In this document: positions 1-8,618 of the stretch, piece by piece | Layout: every line of letters begins with the position of its first letter | Numbering within the stretch: the stretch's first letter is position 1 | DNA from: CAZJHX01 sp964545715 | Lineage (GTDB): Bacteria > Myxococcota_A > UBA9042 > GCA-2863065 | Length of the DNA stretch: 45,963 nucleotides | NCBI GenBank assembly: GCA_964545715.1 | Contig: CAZJHX010000084.1 | Location: 1-45,963 of the forward strand | Direction: 5' to 3' | Position numbers and translations under genes: made by a program | Notes under the pieces: model-generated | Databases searched by the model: none | What the model was told of the DNA's origin: nothing | Seen by the model: only the letters and a program-made list of their open reading frames with translations

Positions 1-867
1 CACCGTCTTTTTGGCCGCCTCGGGGTCCTTCTCGAGCAGCCGCCCGACGTCCTTGATCTTCTCCAACTTCATGCTGACGCGGCGCTGGACTTCGCTGATC
101 TCCTGCTCCGCCTTCATGACGTTGCGAACCAGGCTCTTCAGCTCCTGCACGACCTTGTCGACCAGCTTGCGGTTCAGGTTGGCCTGCCCCAGCGTCTCGG
201 TGATCTCCGTCGCGTTCTTCTCGACCTTGCGCTCGTTTCGGCGACGCGTCGCCTGCGTCAGCTTCTTGTCATCGATCTTGGCCGCAAACTTCTGGTTGTC
301 CTCGTAGCACTTCTTGACGCGCTCCAGCCGCCGCAGCGCGCTGGCCTTCGTCATGGCTGCCGCGTCGACGCCGTCCTCGTGCACCTCGAAGCTCTTGACC
401 ACCTCTTTGATGTTGATGCGGCCCTCGACCAGCCGGTCGTAGACGTCGATCATCTCCGCGATGCACACGTCCGTCGAGATGATGGCCGCCAGCACCTTGC
501 GCTCGCCTTCCTCGATGCGCTTGGCCAGCTCGATCTCGCCCTCGCGAGTCAGCAGTGACACCGAGCCCATCTTGCGCAGATACATGCGCACCGGGTCGTT
601 CGTGCGGTAGTCGCTGAAGTCCTCGCGCTTGTCGCCGGGCTTCATCAACCCGCCGGCCTTCTTTTCTTCGGGCTTTGGCGCCTTGGACTTGTCGCCCTTG
701 GCGAGGACCTTGATGTTATTGCGCCCCAGCGCCACGAGCAGATCATCGACCTGATCGGGACCAAACGTATCGGCAGGGATGAGCTTGTTGACGTCGTCAT
801 ACGTCAAGTGCCCCTTCTTTCTACCCTGGGCGATCAGTGCTTCAAGGACTTCCTGTTGGCTTGCCAC
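1..867 (-). CDS. rpoD: RNA polymerase primary sigma factor RpoD, N-terminal part (cut by window edge)
   Basis: This is the housekeeping sigma factor that directs RNA polymerase to -10/-35 promoters. The 289 codons present begin with a region 1.1-like segment (QQEVLEALIAQGRKKG, then a DDVNKLIPAD stretch). The hallmark region 1.2 follows near residues 90-125 (DPVRMYLRKMGSVSLLTREGE, then the ELAKRIEEGE helix), and then the charged non-conserved region. Regions 2-4 lie outside the window. The start is GTG at 867: an in-frame TAG lies four codons upstream and no other start fits. The gene sits 22 nt downstream of dnaG on the same strand, the classic macromolecular-synthesis order, so it is probably co-transcribed from the promoter before dnaG. 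The Shine-Dalgarno is weak (AGTAGGTAG). Confidence 0.93.
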   Translation of the reverse strand, partial: MASQQEVLEALIAQGRKKGHLTYDDVNKLIPADTFGPDQVDDLLVALGRNNIKVLAKGDKSKAPKPEEKKAGGLMKPGDKREDFSDYRTNDPVRMYLRKMGSVSLLTREGEIELAKRIEEGERKVLAAIISTDVCIAEMIDVYDRLVEGRINIKEVVKSFEVHEDGVDAAAMTKASALRRLERVKKCYEDNQKFAAKIDDKKLTQATRRRNERKVEKNATEITETLGQANLNRKLVDKVVQELKSLVRNVMKAEQEISEVQRRVSMKLEKIKDVGRLLEKDPEAAKKTV

Positions 868-889
868 GTCTACTACCTACTTATAGCCA

Positions 890-2662
890 TTACTCGCGAA
901 CCTTTTTCTTTGTCGCGGCCCTCGCGGCTACCAATTGCTCTTTCACGGAGCCAGTAGCTGCGATTTTTTCGTAAACAATGCTCCGGTTTCGCCGATCGGC
1001 AAGGGCCCGAAGCTGATTCGCTGTCTCGATAAACGCTCGCTCGTGTTCTGTCTCGAAGATGTCGTCTGTTTCGTTCAGTATCTGCGCCACGCCTCGGCTG
1101 TGCGCGTCCATGCCGTTGTCGGTCAACCGCGTCAGCAATGCCAGAACGTCGAGGCGATCGTGCTCTTTATAAATGGCCGTCGCATGTTCGAGGACATCGG
1201 CGATTCCGTCGCTGGTCAGCGTCTCCTGGCCCTTCAGCGCCTCCCAGTGCATCAGCAGCTGCGGGTACTTGAGCACCAACTTCAGGATCAGGCGCTCCGG
1301 CGCCGGGGCACGCCCACCACCTGACCGCTGGCCGTCGTTGATCGAGCGCACTTGCGCCGGCTCTCGGCCACGCAGCCACGCATCCATGTCCGCTTCCAGC
1401 ACGTCCAGACGGCGATCCAGCTTGCGGCGATAGAGCTTGCGCTCCTCTTTTGACTCCAGCAGCGCGTAGACCGGGGCGATGTCCTGAACGACTCGCGCCT
1501 TGCTGGGATAGGACCCGTCGTATTTGGTCATCGCGTCTTCGATGTACGCGTCAAACAACGGCATACCGGCCTCGATCAGCGCCTCCAAAGCCTGCACACC
1601 CTGCTTCTGAACGAGGTCGTCCGGATCCGATCCCTCGGGAAGCAGAGCCACACGGCCCGTCAAACCCGCGCGAAGCAGCAATACGATGGCTTTAATCGCC
1701 GCCTCGCGCCCCGCGGAATCGCCGTCGTACACCAAGTGGACAGTCGACGTAAACCGTTTTAGTAACAAGCACTGATCTTCTGTGATCGATGTTCCCATCG
1801 ATGCCACGGCGCCAACGCCTGCCTGCGCCAGCGTGACCACGTCGATCTGGCCCTCGACGACGACTGCATAGCCTCGATCGCGGATCGTCTTTTTCGCCTG
1901 GTACAGCCCGTACAGGCAGTGACCCTTGTGGAAAACTTCGGACTCGCTGGAGTTGACGTACTTTGCGTCTTCTTTGTCGGTGGACAGCGTCCGACCCGCA
2001 AAGCCGATGACCTCGCCACGCAGCGCGCCGAAGACCGGGAAGATCACCCGATTTCGGAACTTGTCGTAATGCCCCGAGGAGCTGCGCTGCCCCAGCAGAC
2101 CCACCGCCACGGAGTCGCGGACCGTCGAGAAGCCCTCGCGAGCCAGCGCGCGCGCCAGGTTGTCCCAGCCGTCCGGCGCAAACCCCACGTCAAAGCGCTC
2201 GACCGTCTCCGGGGTCAGGCCACGCTTCTCCAAGTAGGCCTGCGCGGCCGGGTCTTGTACCTGCGCCTTGAAGAAGGCAAGCGCCTTGGCGTTCACCTCG
2301 GCGTATCGTTCGCGAGCCTCTCGACGCTCTCGCCGCCGCGCGCGGATGTGCGGCTCCTCTTCTTCCAGCTCGAGGTCGACGCCGCAGCGGTCCGCCAGGT
2401 TCTGAAGCGCCTCTATGAATGAGTAGCCGACGTGCTCCATCAAGAAGCTGATGGCGTCTCCCTTCACGTGGCACCCGAAACAATAGAAGTATCCCTCAGC
2501 CTCGTGCACGACGAAGCTCGGTGACTTCTCCCCGTGGAACGGACACAGCCCCTTATGGTCGCGCCCCTTCTTCGTGAGGGTGACGTATTCGCCGATAACC
2601 GAGACGATGCTCGTACGGCGCTTGATGTCTTCTTTTACTTGTTCAGATACCCGACCGGCCAT
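890..2662 (-). CDS. dnaG: DNA primase DnaG
   Basis: This primase synthesises RNA primers at the replication fork. At 590 residues it is near the usual length. The N-terminal CHC2 zinc finger is intact (Cys40, His43, Cys61, Cys64, within LCPFHGEKSPSF and FYCFGCH). The catalytic core follows, with the RNAP-basic motif around DKFRNRVIFPVF. The TOPRIM domain holds Glu270 (VVVEGQIDVV) and Asp313/Asp315 (YDGDSAG). The TOPRIM glutamate motif reads EGQIDV rather than the common EGYMDV, a mild deviation. The C-terminal helicase-binding part is present but divergent. The ATG at 2662 fits the family N-terminus. The gene is followed by rpoD after 22 nt, and a strong promoter lies 28-55 nt upstream. rpsU, often first in this operon, is absent. 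Confidence 0.97.
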   Translation of the reverse strand: MAGRVSEQVKEDIKRRTSIVSVIGEYVTLTKKGRDHKGLCPFHGEKSPSFVVHEAEGYFYCFGCHVKGDAISFLMEHVGYSFIEALQNLADRCGVDLELEEEEPHIRARRRERREARERYAEVNAKALAFFKAQVQDPAAQAYLEKRGLTPETVERFDVGFAPDGWDNLARALAREGFSTVRDSVAVGLLGQRSSSGHYDKFRNRVIFPVFGALRGEVIGFAGRTLSTDKEDAKYVNSSESEVFHKGHCLYGLYQAKKTIRDRGYAVVVEGQIDVVTLAQAGVGAVASMGTSITEDQCLLLKRFTSTVHLVYDGDSAGREAAIKAIVLLLRAGLTGRVALLPEGSDPDDLVQKQGVQALEALIEAGMPLFDAYIEDAMTKYDGSYPSKARVVQDIAPVYALLESKEERKLYRRKLDRRLDVLEADMDAWLRGREPAQVRSINDGQRSGGGRAPAPERLILKLVLKYPQLLMHWEALKGQETLTSDGIADVLEHATAIYKEHDRLDVLALLTRLTDNGMDAHSRGVAQILNETDDIFETEHERAFIETANQLRALADRRNRSIVYEKIAATGSVKEQLVAARAATKKKVRE

Positions 2663-2689
2663 GCCCCAGCCCTAATTCAGGGTGCAGGG

Positions 2690-2717
2690 ATTGTAAGGAT
2701 CGGATCCAGATTGTCAA
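2690..2717 (-). promoter_or_regulatory. Sigma-70-type promoter of dnaG-rpoD
   Basis: On the minus strand a perfect -35 TTGACA (2717-2712) and a 5/6 -10 TACAAT (2695-2690) are separated by 16 nt. Transcription would start near 2683, leaving about 20 nt of leader before the dnaG ATG at 2662. The -35 lies just after the stop codon of the upstream SCP2-like gene, so dnaG-rpoD has its own promoter. Basis: seen in sequence; activity is inferred. Confidence 0.62.
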
Positions 2718-2721
2718 GGCC

Positions 2722-3342
2722 TTACCGGGCGGAGAGGATCCCCACGAGCCCCAGCACCACACCCATGTCGCCGTCGATGCGCACCTGGCCGGCCATGAAA
2801 AGCTGTTGCGGGTTCTGACGACCCGACGCGATCTCGAGCAACGTCGGCACGTCGAGGCCCACCGAGCAGGACGGCGAGTCCAGGTTGGGGGCGCCACCAC
2901 CGAGCGTGGCGGTCACCACCGTATCCTCGCCGGTGTCGGCGTCGTGGATCTTCACTTGGATGTCGCCGCTCAGGCCCTTGATCTGCTGCACTTTGGCCTC
3001 TGGCAGAAACGTCCGGCGCAGGTGGCGCGGAGTCAACTCAAAGCCGCCCGTGACCTCCCGGATGCGGTCGCGCAGCTCGCCCGCGATCATCGAGTAGAAG
3101 TGGTCCCAGGACGTGGTCACCGCGATGGGTGGCGCATCCGCCTGGCCCTCTTCGATGGTCAGGTCACCGTCCTCGTCGATACCGATGTGCAGCTCGATGC
3201 CCTCGTCGCCGGTCACGTTGAACTGCATGCGGTCGGCGCCCAGCCCGTCGGGCAGCTCGACCTCCGCCAGCTCCTCAGCGAGGTGCTCGTAGAAGAAGTC
3301 CTCGGCGGTGATGTCGGCCGGCAGGTTTGTCAGGTCACTCAT
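2722..3342 (-). CDS. SCP2 sterol-binding-domain protein
   Basis: A 206-residue soluble protein with no signal peptide or membrane segment. The C-terminal half matches the SCP2 (sterol carrier protein 2) fold. It has alternating strands (QVKIHDADTGEDTVVTATL) followed by the characteristic end LEIASGRQNPQQLFMAGQ and VRIDGDMGVVLGLVGIL. The N-terminal half is acidic, with an unfamiliar sequence. Such domains bind hydrophobic ligands such as lipids; the ligand here is unknown. The ATG at 3342 has an AAGGA ribosome site 7 nt upstream. The gene diverges from a radical SAM gene 32 bp away and precedes dnaG by 59 bp. Its position beside the radical SAM block could mean a role in lipid handling, but that is inference. 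Confidence 0.8.
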   Translation of the reverse strand: MSDLTNLPADITAEDFFYEHLAEELAEVELPDGLGADRMQFNVTGDEGIELHIGIDEDGDLTIEEGQADAPPIAVTTSWDHFYSMIAGELRDRIREVTGGFELTPRHLRRTFLPEAKVQQIKGLSGDIQVKIHDADTGEDTVVTATLGGGAPNLDSPSCSVGLDVPTLLEIASGRQNPQQLFMAGQVRIDGDMGVVLGLVGILSAR

Positions 3343-3358
3343 GGGTCAGTCCTTCGAA

Positions 3359-3367
3359 TGGTATGAT
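3359..3367 (+). promoter_or_regulatory. Extended -10 element, probable leaderless promoter
   Basis: TGG followed by TATGAT (5/6 match to TATAAT) forms an extended -10 ending 7 nt before the ATG at 3375. No Shine-Dalgarno precedes that ATG and no convincing -35 is present. A transcript would begin at or next to the start codon. Basis: sequence pattern; leaderless expression is inferred. Confidence 0.42.
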
Positions 3368-3374
3368 CTGGCCG

Positions 3375-4358
3375 ATGAACATCGCAGAGACGCTGGGTAT
3401 GGGCAAGTCCTTCATGGACGCCCGCTTCTTCGGCGCCAGGATTCCTCTGGTTGTCTCGATGGTCGTCACCAACCGCTGCAACTACTCCTGCCCCTATTGC
3501 GACCGCTGGGACGGCCGAGGGAGGACGCTCAAGACCGACGAGCTGATCTCGATGCTGGACGAGATGGCTGCGATGGGCACGCGGCGAGTCATCTTCACCG
3601 GCGGCGAGCCCTTGATCCGCAAGGACATCTTCGACCTGATCAACCGGGCCAAGACCCACGGCTTCAAGGTCAACGTCAACACCAACGGCACCCTGGTGCC
3701 CAAGTTTATGGATCGCCTCAAGGCCATCGACGGGATGACGATCAGCATCGACGGCGACCACGTCACCCACGACCGGATCCGTGGCGACGGCGCCTTTGAC
3801 GCGGCGATCGCTGCCGTTCGGGCTGCGCACGACCACCCGCACATCAAGATCCGGCTCAGCGCGGTCGTCTCCGGCGAGAGCATCGGCGCCGAGGACGCGC
3901 TGCTGGACATCGCCCGCCGAGAGCGCATCGAGGTCTTCTTCCAGCCGGCCGAGCATCGGCTTCTTGGCAGCGACGAGGTCAACCCGCTGGCGCCGCCGCT
4001 GGGCCGCTACCGGGAGACGATCGACCACCTGATCGCCGAAAAAGAGAAGGGCGCCCCGATAGCCAACTCCGTAAGCGCACTCAGGTACCTGCGGGCCTGG
4101 CCCAACGGCGCGGCGCTGCCGTGCGCGGGCAGCAAGCTGTTCGTGCGCGTGGACTCCGACGGGCGCGTGATGATCTGCGGCCGCATGGGCGAGTACGAAG
4201 AGGCGTTCTCAGCGCTGGACTACGGCTTCAGGGAGGCCTTCACGCGCCTCAGTCCGGCCCGCTGTCCGACCTGTTGGTGCGCGAGCCGTGTAGAGGTCAA
4301 CCAGGCCTTTGCGCTGCGTCCAGACGCGCTCGTGGGGCTCGCCAGGGGCGGTAGTTAA
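3375..4358 (+). CDS. Radical SAM protein with C-terminal cysteine cluster (SPASM/twitch-like)
   Basis: A radical S-adenosylmethionine enzyme of 327 residues. The [4Fe-4S] motif is Cys35-x3-Cys39-x2-Cys42 (TNRCNYSCPYCDRW), followed by the SAM-binding FTGGEPLIRKD. A second cysteine set near the C-terminus (LPCAGSKLF, VMICGRMG, then Cys297-x2-Cys300-x-Cys302 in CPTCWC) suggests an auxiliary cluster as in SPASM/twitch proteins. These enzymes modify peptides, cofactors or lipids; the substrate is unknown. The ATG at 3375 was preferred to the upstream in-frame ATG at 3327. It begins just before the conserved region, has a -10-like element 7 nt upstream, and avoids overlap with the divergent SCP2 gene. 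The 3' end overlaps the convergent methyltransferase by 4 bp. Confidence 0.88.
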   Translation: MNIAETLGMGKSFMDARFFGARIPLVVSMVVTNRCNYSCPYCDRWDGRGRTLKTDELISMLDEMAAMGTRRVIFTGGEPLIRKDIFDLINRAKTHGFKVNVNTNGTLVPKFMDRLKAIDGMTISIDGDHVTHDRIRGDGAFDAAIAAVRAAHDHPHIKIRLSAVVSGESIGAEDALLDIARRERIEVFFQPAEHRLLGSDEVNPLAPPLGRYRETIDHLIAEKEKGAPIANSVSALRYLRAWPNGAALPCAGSKLFVRVDSDGRVMICGRMGEYEEAFSALDYGFREAFTRLSPARCPTCWCASRVEVNQAFALRPDALVGLARGGS

Positions 4359-5362
4359 CGCCCGGGCTTTCGAGCCACGGCAGCCCAGGCGCGTGCGGCG
4401 TTGTGCCACCGGTCGCTGCCCTCCAGCAAGGTCTCCAGCTGCAGCAGCGCCTGCTCGTAGTTCGGGTCGCTGAGACGATCAAAGTCGACCAGCGCGTGCA
4501 TGGGCCCATCGGGCAGGTAATGCGTGCCGAACACCAACTCGACCTCCAGCCCGGCGCTCTCCATGGCGGCGCGCAAGCCGTCGCTGGTGAAGTACTTGAC
4601 CCACATGTCGCCGTCGACGCGCAGCTCGGTCGTGCCCATGACGGCCTCGATCTCTTCGCGCGAGTGCGACTGCGCCGGGTTCAGCGTGCCGACGGGGGAC
4701 TCCACGGAGCACATCAGCACGCCACCGGGTCGCAGTACGCGAGCCGCCTCGGCGATACCCTCGGCCGCGTCGCTCAGATAGCAGAACACCTCCATCGCTG
4801 TCACCGCCCAAAACGACTCGTCCGCGAGCGGCGCCAGGTCCTCGGCGGCCAGGTGGCACAGGTCGAAGCGCCCGCCCGTGCGCGCCAGGTGTCCCAACGC
4901 GATCACAAGCGCGGACTCGTTGGGGTCTGCCAGGGTCACCGCATGCCCACGCTCCAGCCACAGCTGCGCAAAGCGCCCGATGCCGCCTCCAAGGTCCAGT
5001 ACCGGCGCGCCGGCGGGCACCTCCTCAAACCACCGCCGCATTCGGTGCAGGTACAGGTGCTTGGAGAACTGCTTGAGGTCGTAGTTGGGCGAGCGCGGGT
5101 CCAGGTAGTTCCAGCTCAGCGGATACTCACGGCTGAAAGCGACGTCACCGACCAGGTTCCACGCGCCCGGCTCAGAGACCTGCGGCGTCTTGTGCGGCGG
5201 AAACCGCAGCGCGATCTCACCGCCGCGTGCCGCCTCTGACAGGTCGGACAGATACTGGGCAAATGCGCTGTTTCGAGTGTCGAGCTCGCCGGACCACAGG
5301 TCGGTCACCGGCTCGAATTCGGCGTCGCCTCGCCTGACGTGTATGTCTAGTGGTCGTACCAC
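4355..5362 (-). CDS. Class I SAM-dependent methyltransferase
   Basis: A 335-residue methyltransferase. Motif I is at residues 121-130 (VLDLGGGIGR), the acidic end of strand 2 is LADPNES, and the later motifs are ALADESFWAVTAMEVFCYLSD and EAARVLRPGGVLMCSVESP. This is the Methyltransf_11/25 layout. Residues 1-115 are an unassigned extension and may define substrate specificity. The acceptor is unknown. The GTG start at 5362 overlaps the end of the upstream B12-type radical SAM gene by 16 nt on the same strand, so the two are probably co-translated. The 3' end overlaps the convergent radical SAM gene by 4 bp. It appears to be part of the radical SAM/glycosyltransferase block. Confidence 0.9.
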   Translation of the reverse strand: MVRPLDIHVRRGDAEFEPVTDLWSGELDTRNSAFAQYLSDLSEAARGGEIALRFPPHKTPQVSEPGAWNLVGDVAFSREYPLSWNYLDPRSPNYDLKQFSKHLYLHRMRRWFEEVPAGAPVLDLGGGIGRFAQLWLERGHAVTLADPNESALVIALGHLARTGGRFDLCHLAAEDLAPLADESFWAVTAMEVFCYLSDAAEGIAEAARVLRPGGVLMCSVESPVGTLNPAQSHSREEIEAVMGTTELRVDGDMWVKYFTSDGLRAAMESAGLEVELVFGTHYLPDGPMHALVDFDRLSDPNYEQALLQLETLLEGSDRWHNAARAWAAVARKPGR

Positions 5363-6888
5363 GCGGGTTTAACCAGATTCATGTAGTCACGCGTCTTGAA
5401 CGGGTTGACCCGCTTCTTCGCCAGATCGATGGTCATCGCGGCCGCGACCTTGGCCCACCACAGGTACATGTGGCGGCGGTACGGCTCCTTTGCCGTGAGC
5501 CCCTTGAACAGCCACTTGGGCGTCACCAGCAGCTTGTTCATCTCGTAGATCTCCCACGCGATCTCATCGCGCGAGAGGTACTTGCTGGGCATCACGGGCG
5601 TCATCCAGTCAAAGCTCTTGAAGTCCTCACCGTCGACCCATTTCTCGGCCAGCGCCTGCTCGTAGACCGCCGTGCCCGGCACCGGCGTGACCGGGTGAAA
5701 CGCCGGATAGTCCAGGTCCAGCTGCTTGGCCAGCTCGGCCTGTTGCCACATGCTGTCCTTGGTCTCGTCCCGCGTGCCCACGATGAACGTGCCCTGGCGA
5801 AAGACCGACGGGTGCTCGTCCTTGAGGATCTGGAAGATCCGCCGCGTATCCGAGTTGCTGTAGCGCGACTTGTTCCAGGCGGCGAGATCCGTGTCCTCGG
5901 CGCGCTCCACACCGATGCAGATGTGCGCCATGCCGGCCTCGACCAGCTTGCCCAGAATGCCGTTCTTGTGGTCCCGCAGCATCGCGTCGGCGCGCATGAA
6001 GGCGAACCACTTGATCGGCAGCTTGCGGCGCACGACCTCGTCGCTGAACTCCTCGTTCCACTTTGGGCTGATGTTGAACGAGGCGTCCACGTACATCATG
6101 CACTTCTTGTTGTAGCGGTTGACCAGCAGCTCCACCTCTTCCAGGTGGCGGTCGACGCTGAACGTGCGCCATCGTGGCGTCAGGGATGCGCTGCCGTCCG
6201 CGCGCTCTTTGCGGTTGCCGAACTGGGTCCACCACGCGCAGAAAGAGCAGCTCAATGTGCAGCCGCGGCTGTGCTGGATGGTGGCGCCGCCGGGGCTGAA
6301 GAGGTACTTGCTGGTGCCGTAAAGCTCCATCGGGATCAGGTCGTAGGCCGGCATCGGTAGCACATCGAGGTTGCGCAGCAGCGGCCGCGAGCCCGTCGAC
6401 TTGACCTCACCGTCCTCTTCGTAGCCCACACCCGCGATATCGCTGACGTCCGGGTATCCGCCGTTCTTGTGCCCGACCAGACGCGTGCACAGCTCCTGAA
6501 ACGTGATGTCGCCCTCGCCGAAGACGACGTAGTCCACGGCCGGGTCCTTCAGCGCCGTCTGGTACAGGTGGGCGAAGTGCGCGCCGCCGGCCACGGTGAA
6601 GGTGTCGGGCGACACCTCCTTGACCATACGAAACGCCTTGAACGCCTCGTGGCTGTACAGGGCGTGGTTTTCGCCGATGCCGACGATGCGCGGCTTGTGC
6701 GTCTTGATCGTGTCGGCCAGCGTGCGCCAGCCCATCTTGACCGGGTTGCAGTCGATGATCGCCACGTCCAGCCCGACTGTGCGCGCCGCCGCGCCCAGAT
6801 AAACGAGCGCCTGCGGTACTACAAAGTTGTCGTCGGCCGACACGAACGGCCAGTATTTCTTGGGCGGCTGTATGAGCAGTACGTCCAA
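5347..6888 (-). CDS. B12-binding-type radical SAM enzyme (first of three)
   Basis: About 513 residues. A Rossmann-like N-terminal domain typical of cobalamin-binding radical SAM proteins (LDVLLIQPPKKYW, VVGIGE-like strands, FGEGDITFQEL) is followed by the radical SAM core. Its cluster motif is Cys210-x3-Cys214-x2-Cys217 (SRGCTLSCSFCAWW). Such class B enzymes often methylate or rearrange unactivated carbons. TTG at 6888 is chosen as the start: it opens the conserved first strand and has a purine-rich ribosome site (GAGGGGAG) directly upstream. The longer GTG reading from 6939 would add 17 unconserved residues and overlap the previous gene. The methyltransferase downstream overlaps its 3' end. 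Confidence 0.9.
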   Translation of the reverse strand: MDVLLIQPPKKYWPFVSADDNFVVPQALVYLGAAARTVGLDVAIIDCNPVKMGWRTLADTIKTHKPRIVGIGENHALYSHEAFKAFRMVKEVSPDTFTVAGGAHFAHLYQTALKDPAVDYVVFGEGDITFQELCTRLVGHKNGGYPDVSDIAGVGYEEDGEVKSTGSRPLLRNLDVLPMPAYDLIPMELYGTSKYLFSPGGATIQHSRGCTLSCSFCAWWTQFGNRKERADGSASLTPRWRTFSVDRHLEEVELLVNRYNKKCMMYVDASFNISPKWNEEFSDEVVRRKLPIKWFAFMRADAMLRDHKNGILGKLVEAGMAHICIGVERAEDTDLAAWNKSRYSNSDTRRIFQILKDEHPSVFRQGTFIVGTRDETKDSMWQQAELAKQLDLDYPAFHPVTPVPGTAVYEQALAEKWVDGEDFKSFDWMTPVMPSKYLSRDEIAWEIYEMNKLLVTPKWLFKGLTAKEPYRRHMYLWWAKVAAAMTIDLAKKRVNPFKTRDYMNLVKPAWYDH

Positions 6889-6916
6889 GGCTCTCCCCTC
6901 TTCCTGCGTCTGATGC

Positions 6917-8608
6917 TCAGGGTCCGCTGACACTACCACGACTTGCGCAGGGTTGTTCCCACGCTTCGGCGGCCGTCACCGTTCTGGCGGGGCCGGTTCG
7001 CGCCGGTGGCGGGGGCCCGCCGAGATGCAGTTTTGCGCGGTCATAGACGTGCACAGTCACCCACGGACCGAACTCACGCCGCCCCACCAGCGCCTTCTGC
7101 GCGCCCTTCCAGCACATGAAGCGCTCCTGCGGCTCGGTCGGCGGTACGGGCAACCCAAAGCGGTGGTCGCGGATCTCGATCACCCAGAACTGATCCAGCT
7201 GCGTGCGGCGCGCGCTGGCCCACACGCGGTCGGGATCGGGCGGGTACCCATAAACCGAGTTGGCGATGGGCTCCTCCGAGAAGTAGCAGTCCTTCAGCTG
7301 CCACCAGCCCTCGCGACTTCGCCCGTGCACCAGGTCCGGGCACGGTCCGGTCAGGTAGAACTCGACGATCGGCTGGTACCAGGGCGCCGGCAGAAAGGCG
7401 ATGGCGTTGGTCGGCACGGCCGCGTACTTGTGGATGTACTCGACGGCGCGTCGCACGTCCGGCTTCTCCAGCGACGTGACCATGGGCCCGGACACCCACA
7501 GCTGCAGGATCAGGACGACCGCAAACACCACATGCCGACGCATGGCGGCGACCGGGATCAGCAGCAGGGGCGCCAGGTAGATGTAGTGCCGGATGTCGAT
7601 GTACAGGATGCCTTTGCTGCGCTGCAGCTGCCACGCGATGTGCAGCTCGGCCAGCAGCCCGATGCCCGCCGCGATCGTGATCAGCCACGCCAGCCGACTC
7701 TTGCGCTGAAAGAGGTAAATCGTGCCGATCAAGATGGCGACCAGGCAGAGCGCCCAGGCCGGCGTCGGTCCCCCGACAAGCACCCGTAGCGCCTCGCTCG
7801 CGGCCTCGTCCAGGCGGTGGCTGTACTGCATGATCGGCCGATCTTCAGTCAGCCCTTGAACGCTGACCAGCAGCTTGTTGAACAGAGCCGGCACCCACGG
7901 CAGGCACAGCACGGCCGTGGCCGCCGTCGTCTCCCAGAAGCCGCGCCGGGGGGCGGGCAGGGTGATCAGCAGCCAGAGACCGACCGTGATGGCGACCCAG
8001 CCGCCGTGAAAGTGCGTGTAGAAGGCCAGCGCCAGGGCAACGCCCGTCCGCACGGCCAGATATCGCGAGGGCGACGCCAGCTGCTGCCGAGCGCTGACCA
8101 CGGCTGTGAGCGACATGAGCGCCAGCAGGGCGTACGGTGTGCAGTCCCGGCCGTACCAGACCAGCAGTGGCGCGACAGCGGTGAGCGCGGCGGCCTCCAG
8201 CGCTTCCACGGCGCCCAGCTCGTCCCGCACCAGGCTCCACACCAGCGGCACGCACGCCGCGGTCATGATGACGGACGGTGTGCGCAGCCACGCCTCGGAC
8301 AAGCTGATCCGCGCCCAGCCCCGCAAGATCAGCGGATACAGCGGCTGGTGCATCTGCTCGGCGGACTGCCGGCTCGTGAACATGTCCCACAGCCCGGCGG
8401 GCTTGATCGCCTCGAACAGGTAGCTGGCCTCCAGATGCTCCAGCGAGGACTGCGCCAGCCACAGCGCGCGCATCGCTACGGCCACTGCCGTGATCGCGGC
8501 CACAGCGGCCCACTCCCATCGTGCTGCCGTGACCGTACGCGTGCGCAGCGCATCGGCCGCCAGGGCCAGCACCGCGACCATAACGGCCACCGAGAGCGCG
8601 ACCATCAT
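6917..8608 (-). CDS. GT-C-fold membrane glycosyltransferase (family 39-like)
   Basis: A 563-residue polytopic membrane protein with about ten hydrophobic segments over residues 1-400 and a soluble C-terminal tail of about 150 residues. The first large loop contains acidic residues after the first membrane helix (SLEHLEASYLFEAIK), then QPLYPLILRGWARISLSEAWLRTPS. This order is typical of polyprenyl-phosphate-sugar-dependent GT-C transferases (PMT/ArnT/PMT_2). It would transfer a sugar from a lipid carrier on the periplasmic face. The acceptor is unknown. Two adjacent ATG codons (8608 and 8605) serve as start. It lies between an unknown gene (10 nt upstream) and a B12-type radical SAM gene (28 nt downstream). 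Confidence 0.82.
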   Translation of the reverse strand: MMVALSVAVMVAVLALAADALRTRTVTAARWEWAAVAAITAVAVAMRALWLAQSSLEHLEASYLFEAIKPAGLWDMFTSRQSAEQMHQPLYPLILRGWARISLSEAWLRTPSVIMTAACVPLVWSLVRDELGAVEALEAAALTAVAPLLVWYGRDCTPYALLALMSLTAVVSARQQLASPSRYLAVRTGVALALAFYTHFHGGWVAITVGLWLLITLPAPRRGFWETTAATAVLCLPWVPALFNKLLVSVQGLTEDRPIMQYSHRLDEAASEALRVLVGGPTPAWALCLVAILIGTIYLFQRKSRLAWLITIAAGIGLLAELHIAWQLQRSKGILYIDIRHYIYLAPLLLIPVAAMRRHVVFAVVLILQLWVSGPMVTSLEKPDVRRAVEYIHKYAAVPTNAIAFLPAPWYQPIVEFYLTGPCPDLVHGRSREGWWQLKDCYFSEEPIANSVYGYPPDPDRVWASARRTQLDQFWVIEIRDHRFGLPVPPTEPQERFMCWKGAQKALVGRREFGPWVTVHVYDRAKLHLGGPPPPARTGPARTVTAAEAWEQPCASRGSVSGP

Positions 8609-8618
8609 GCGCGGCGGC

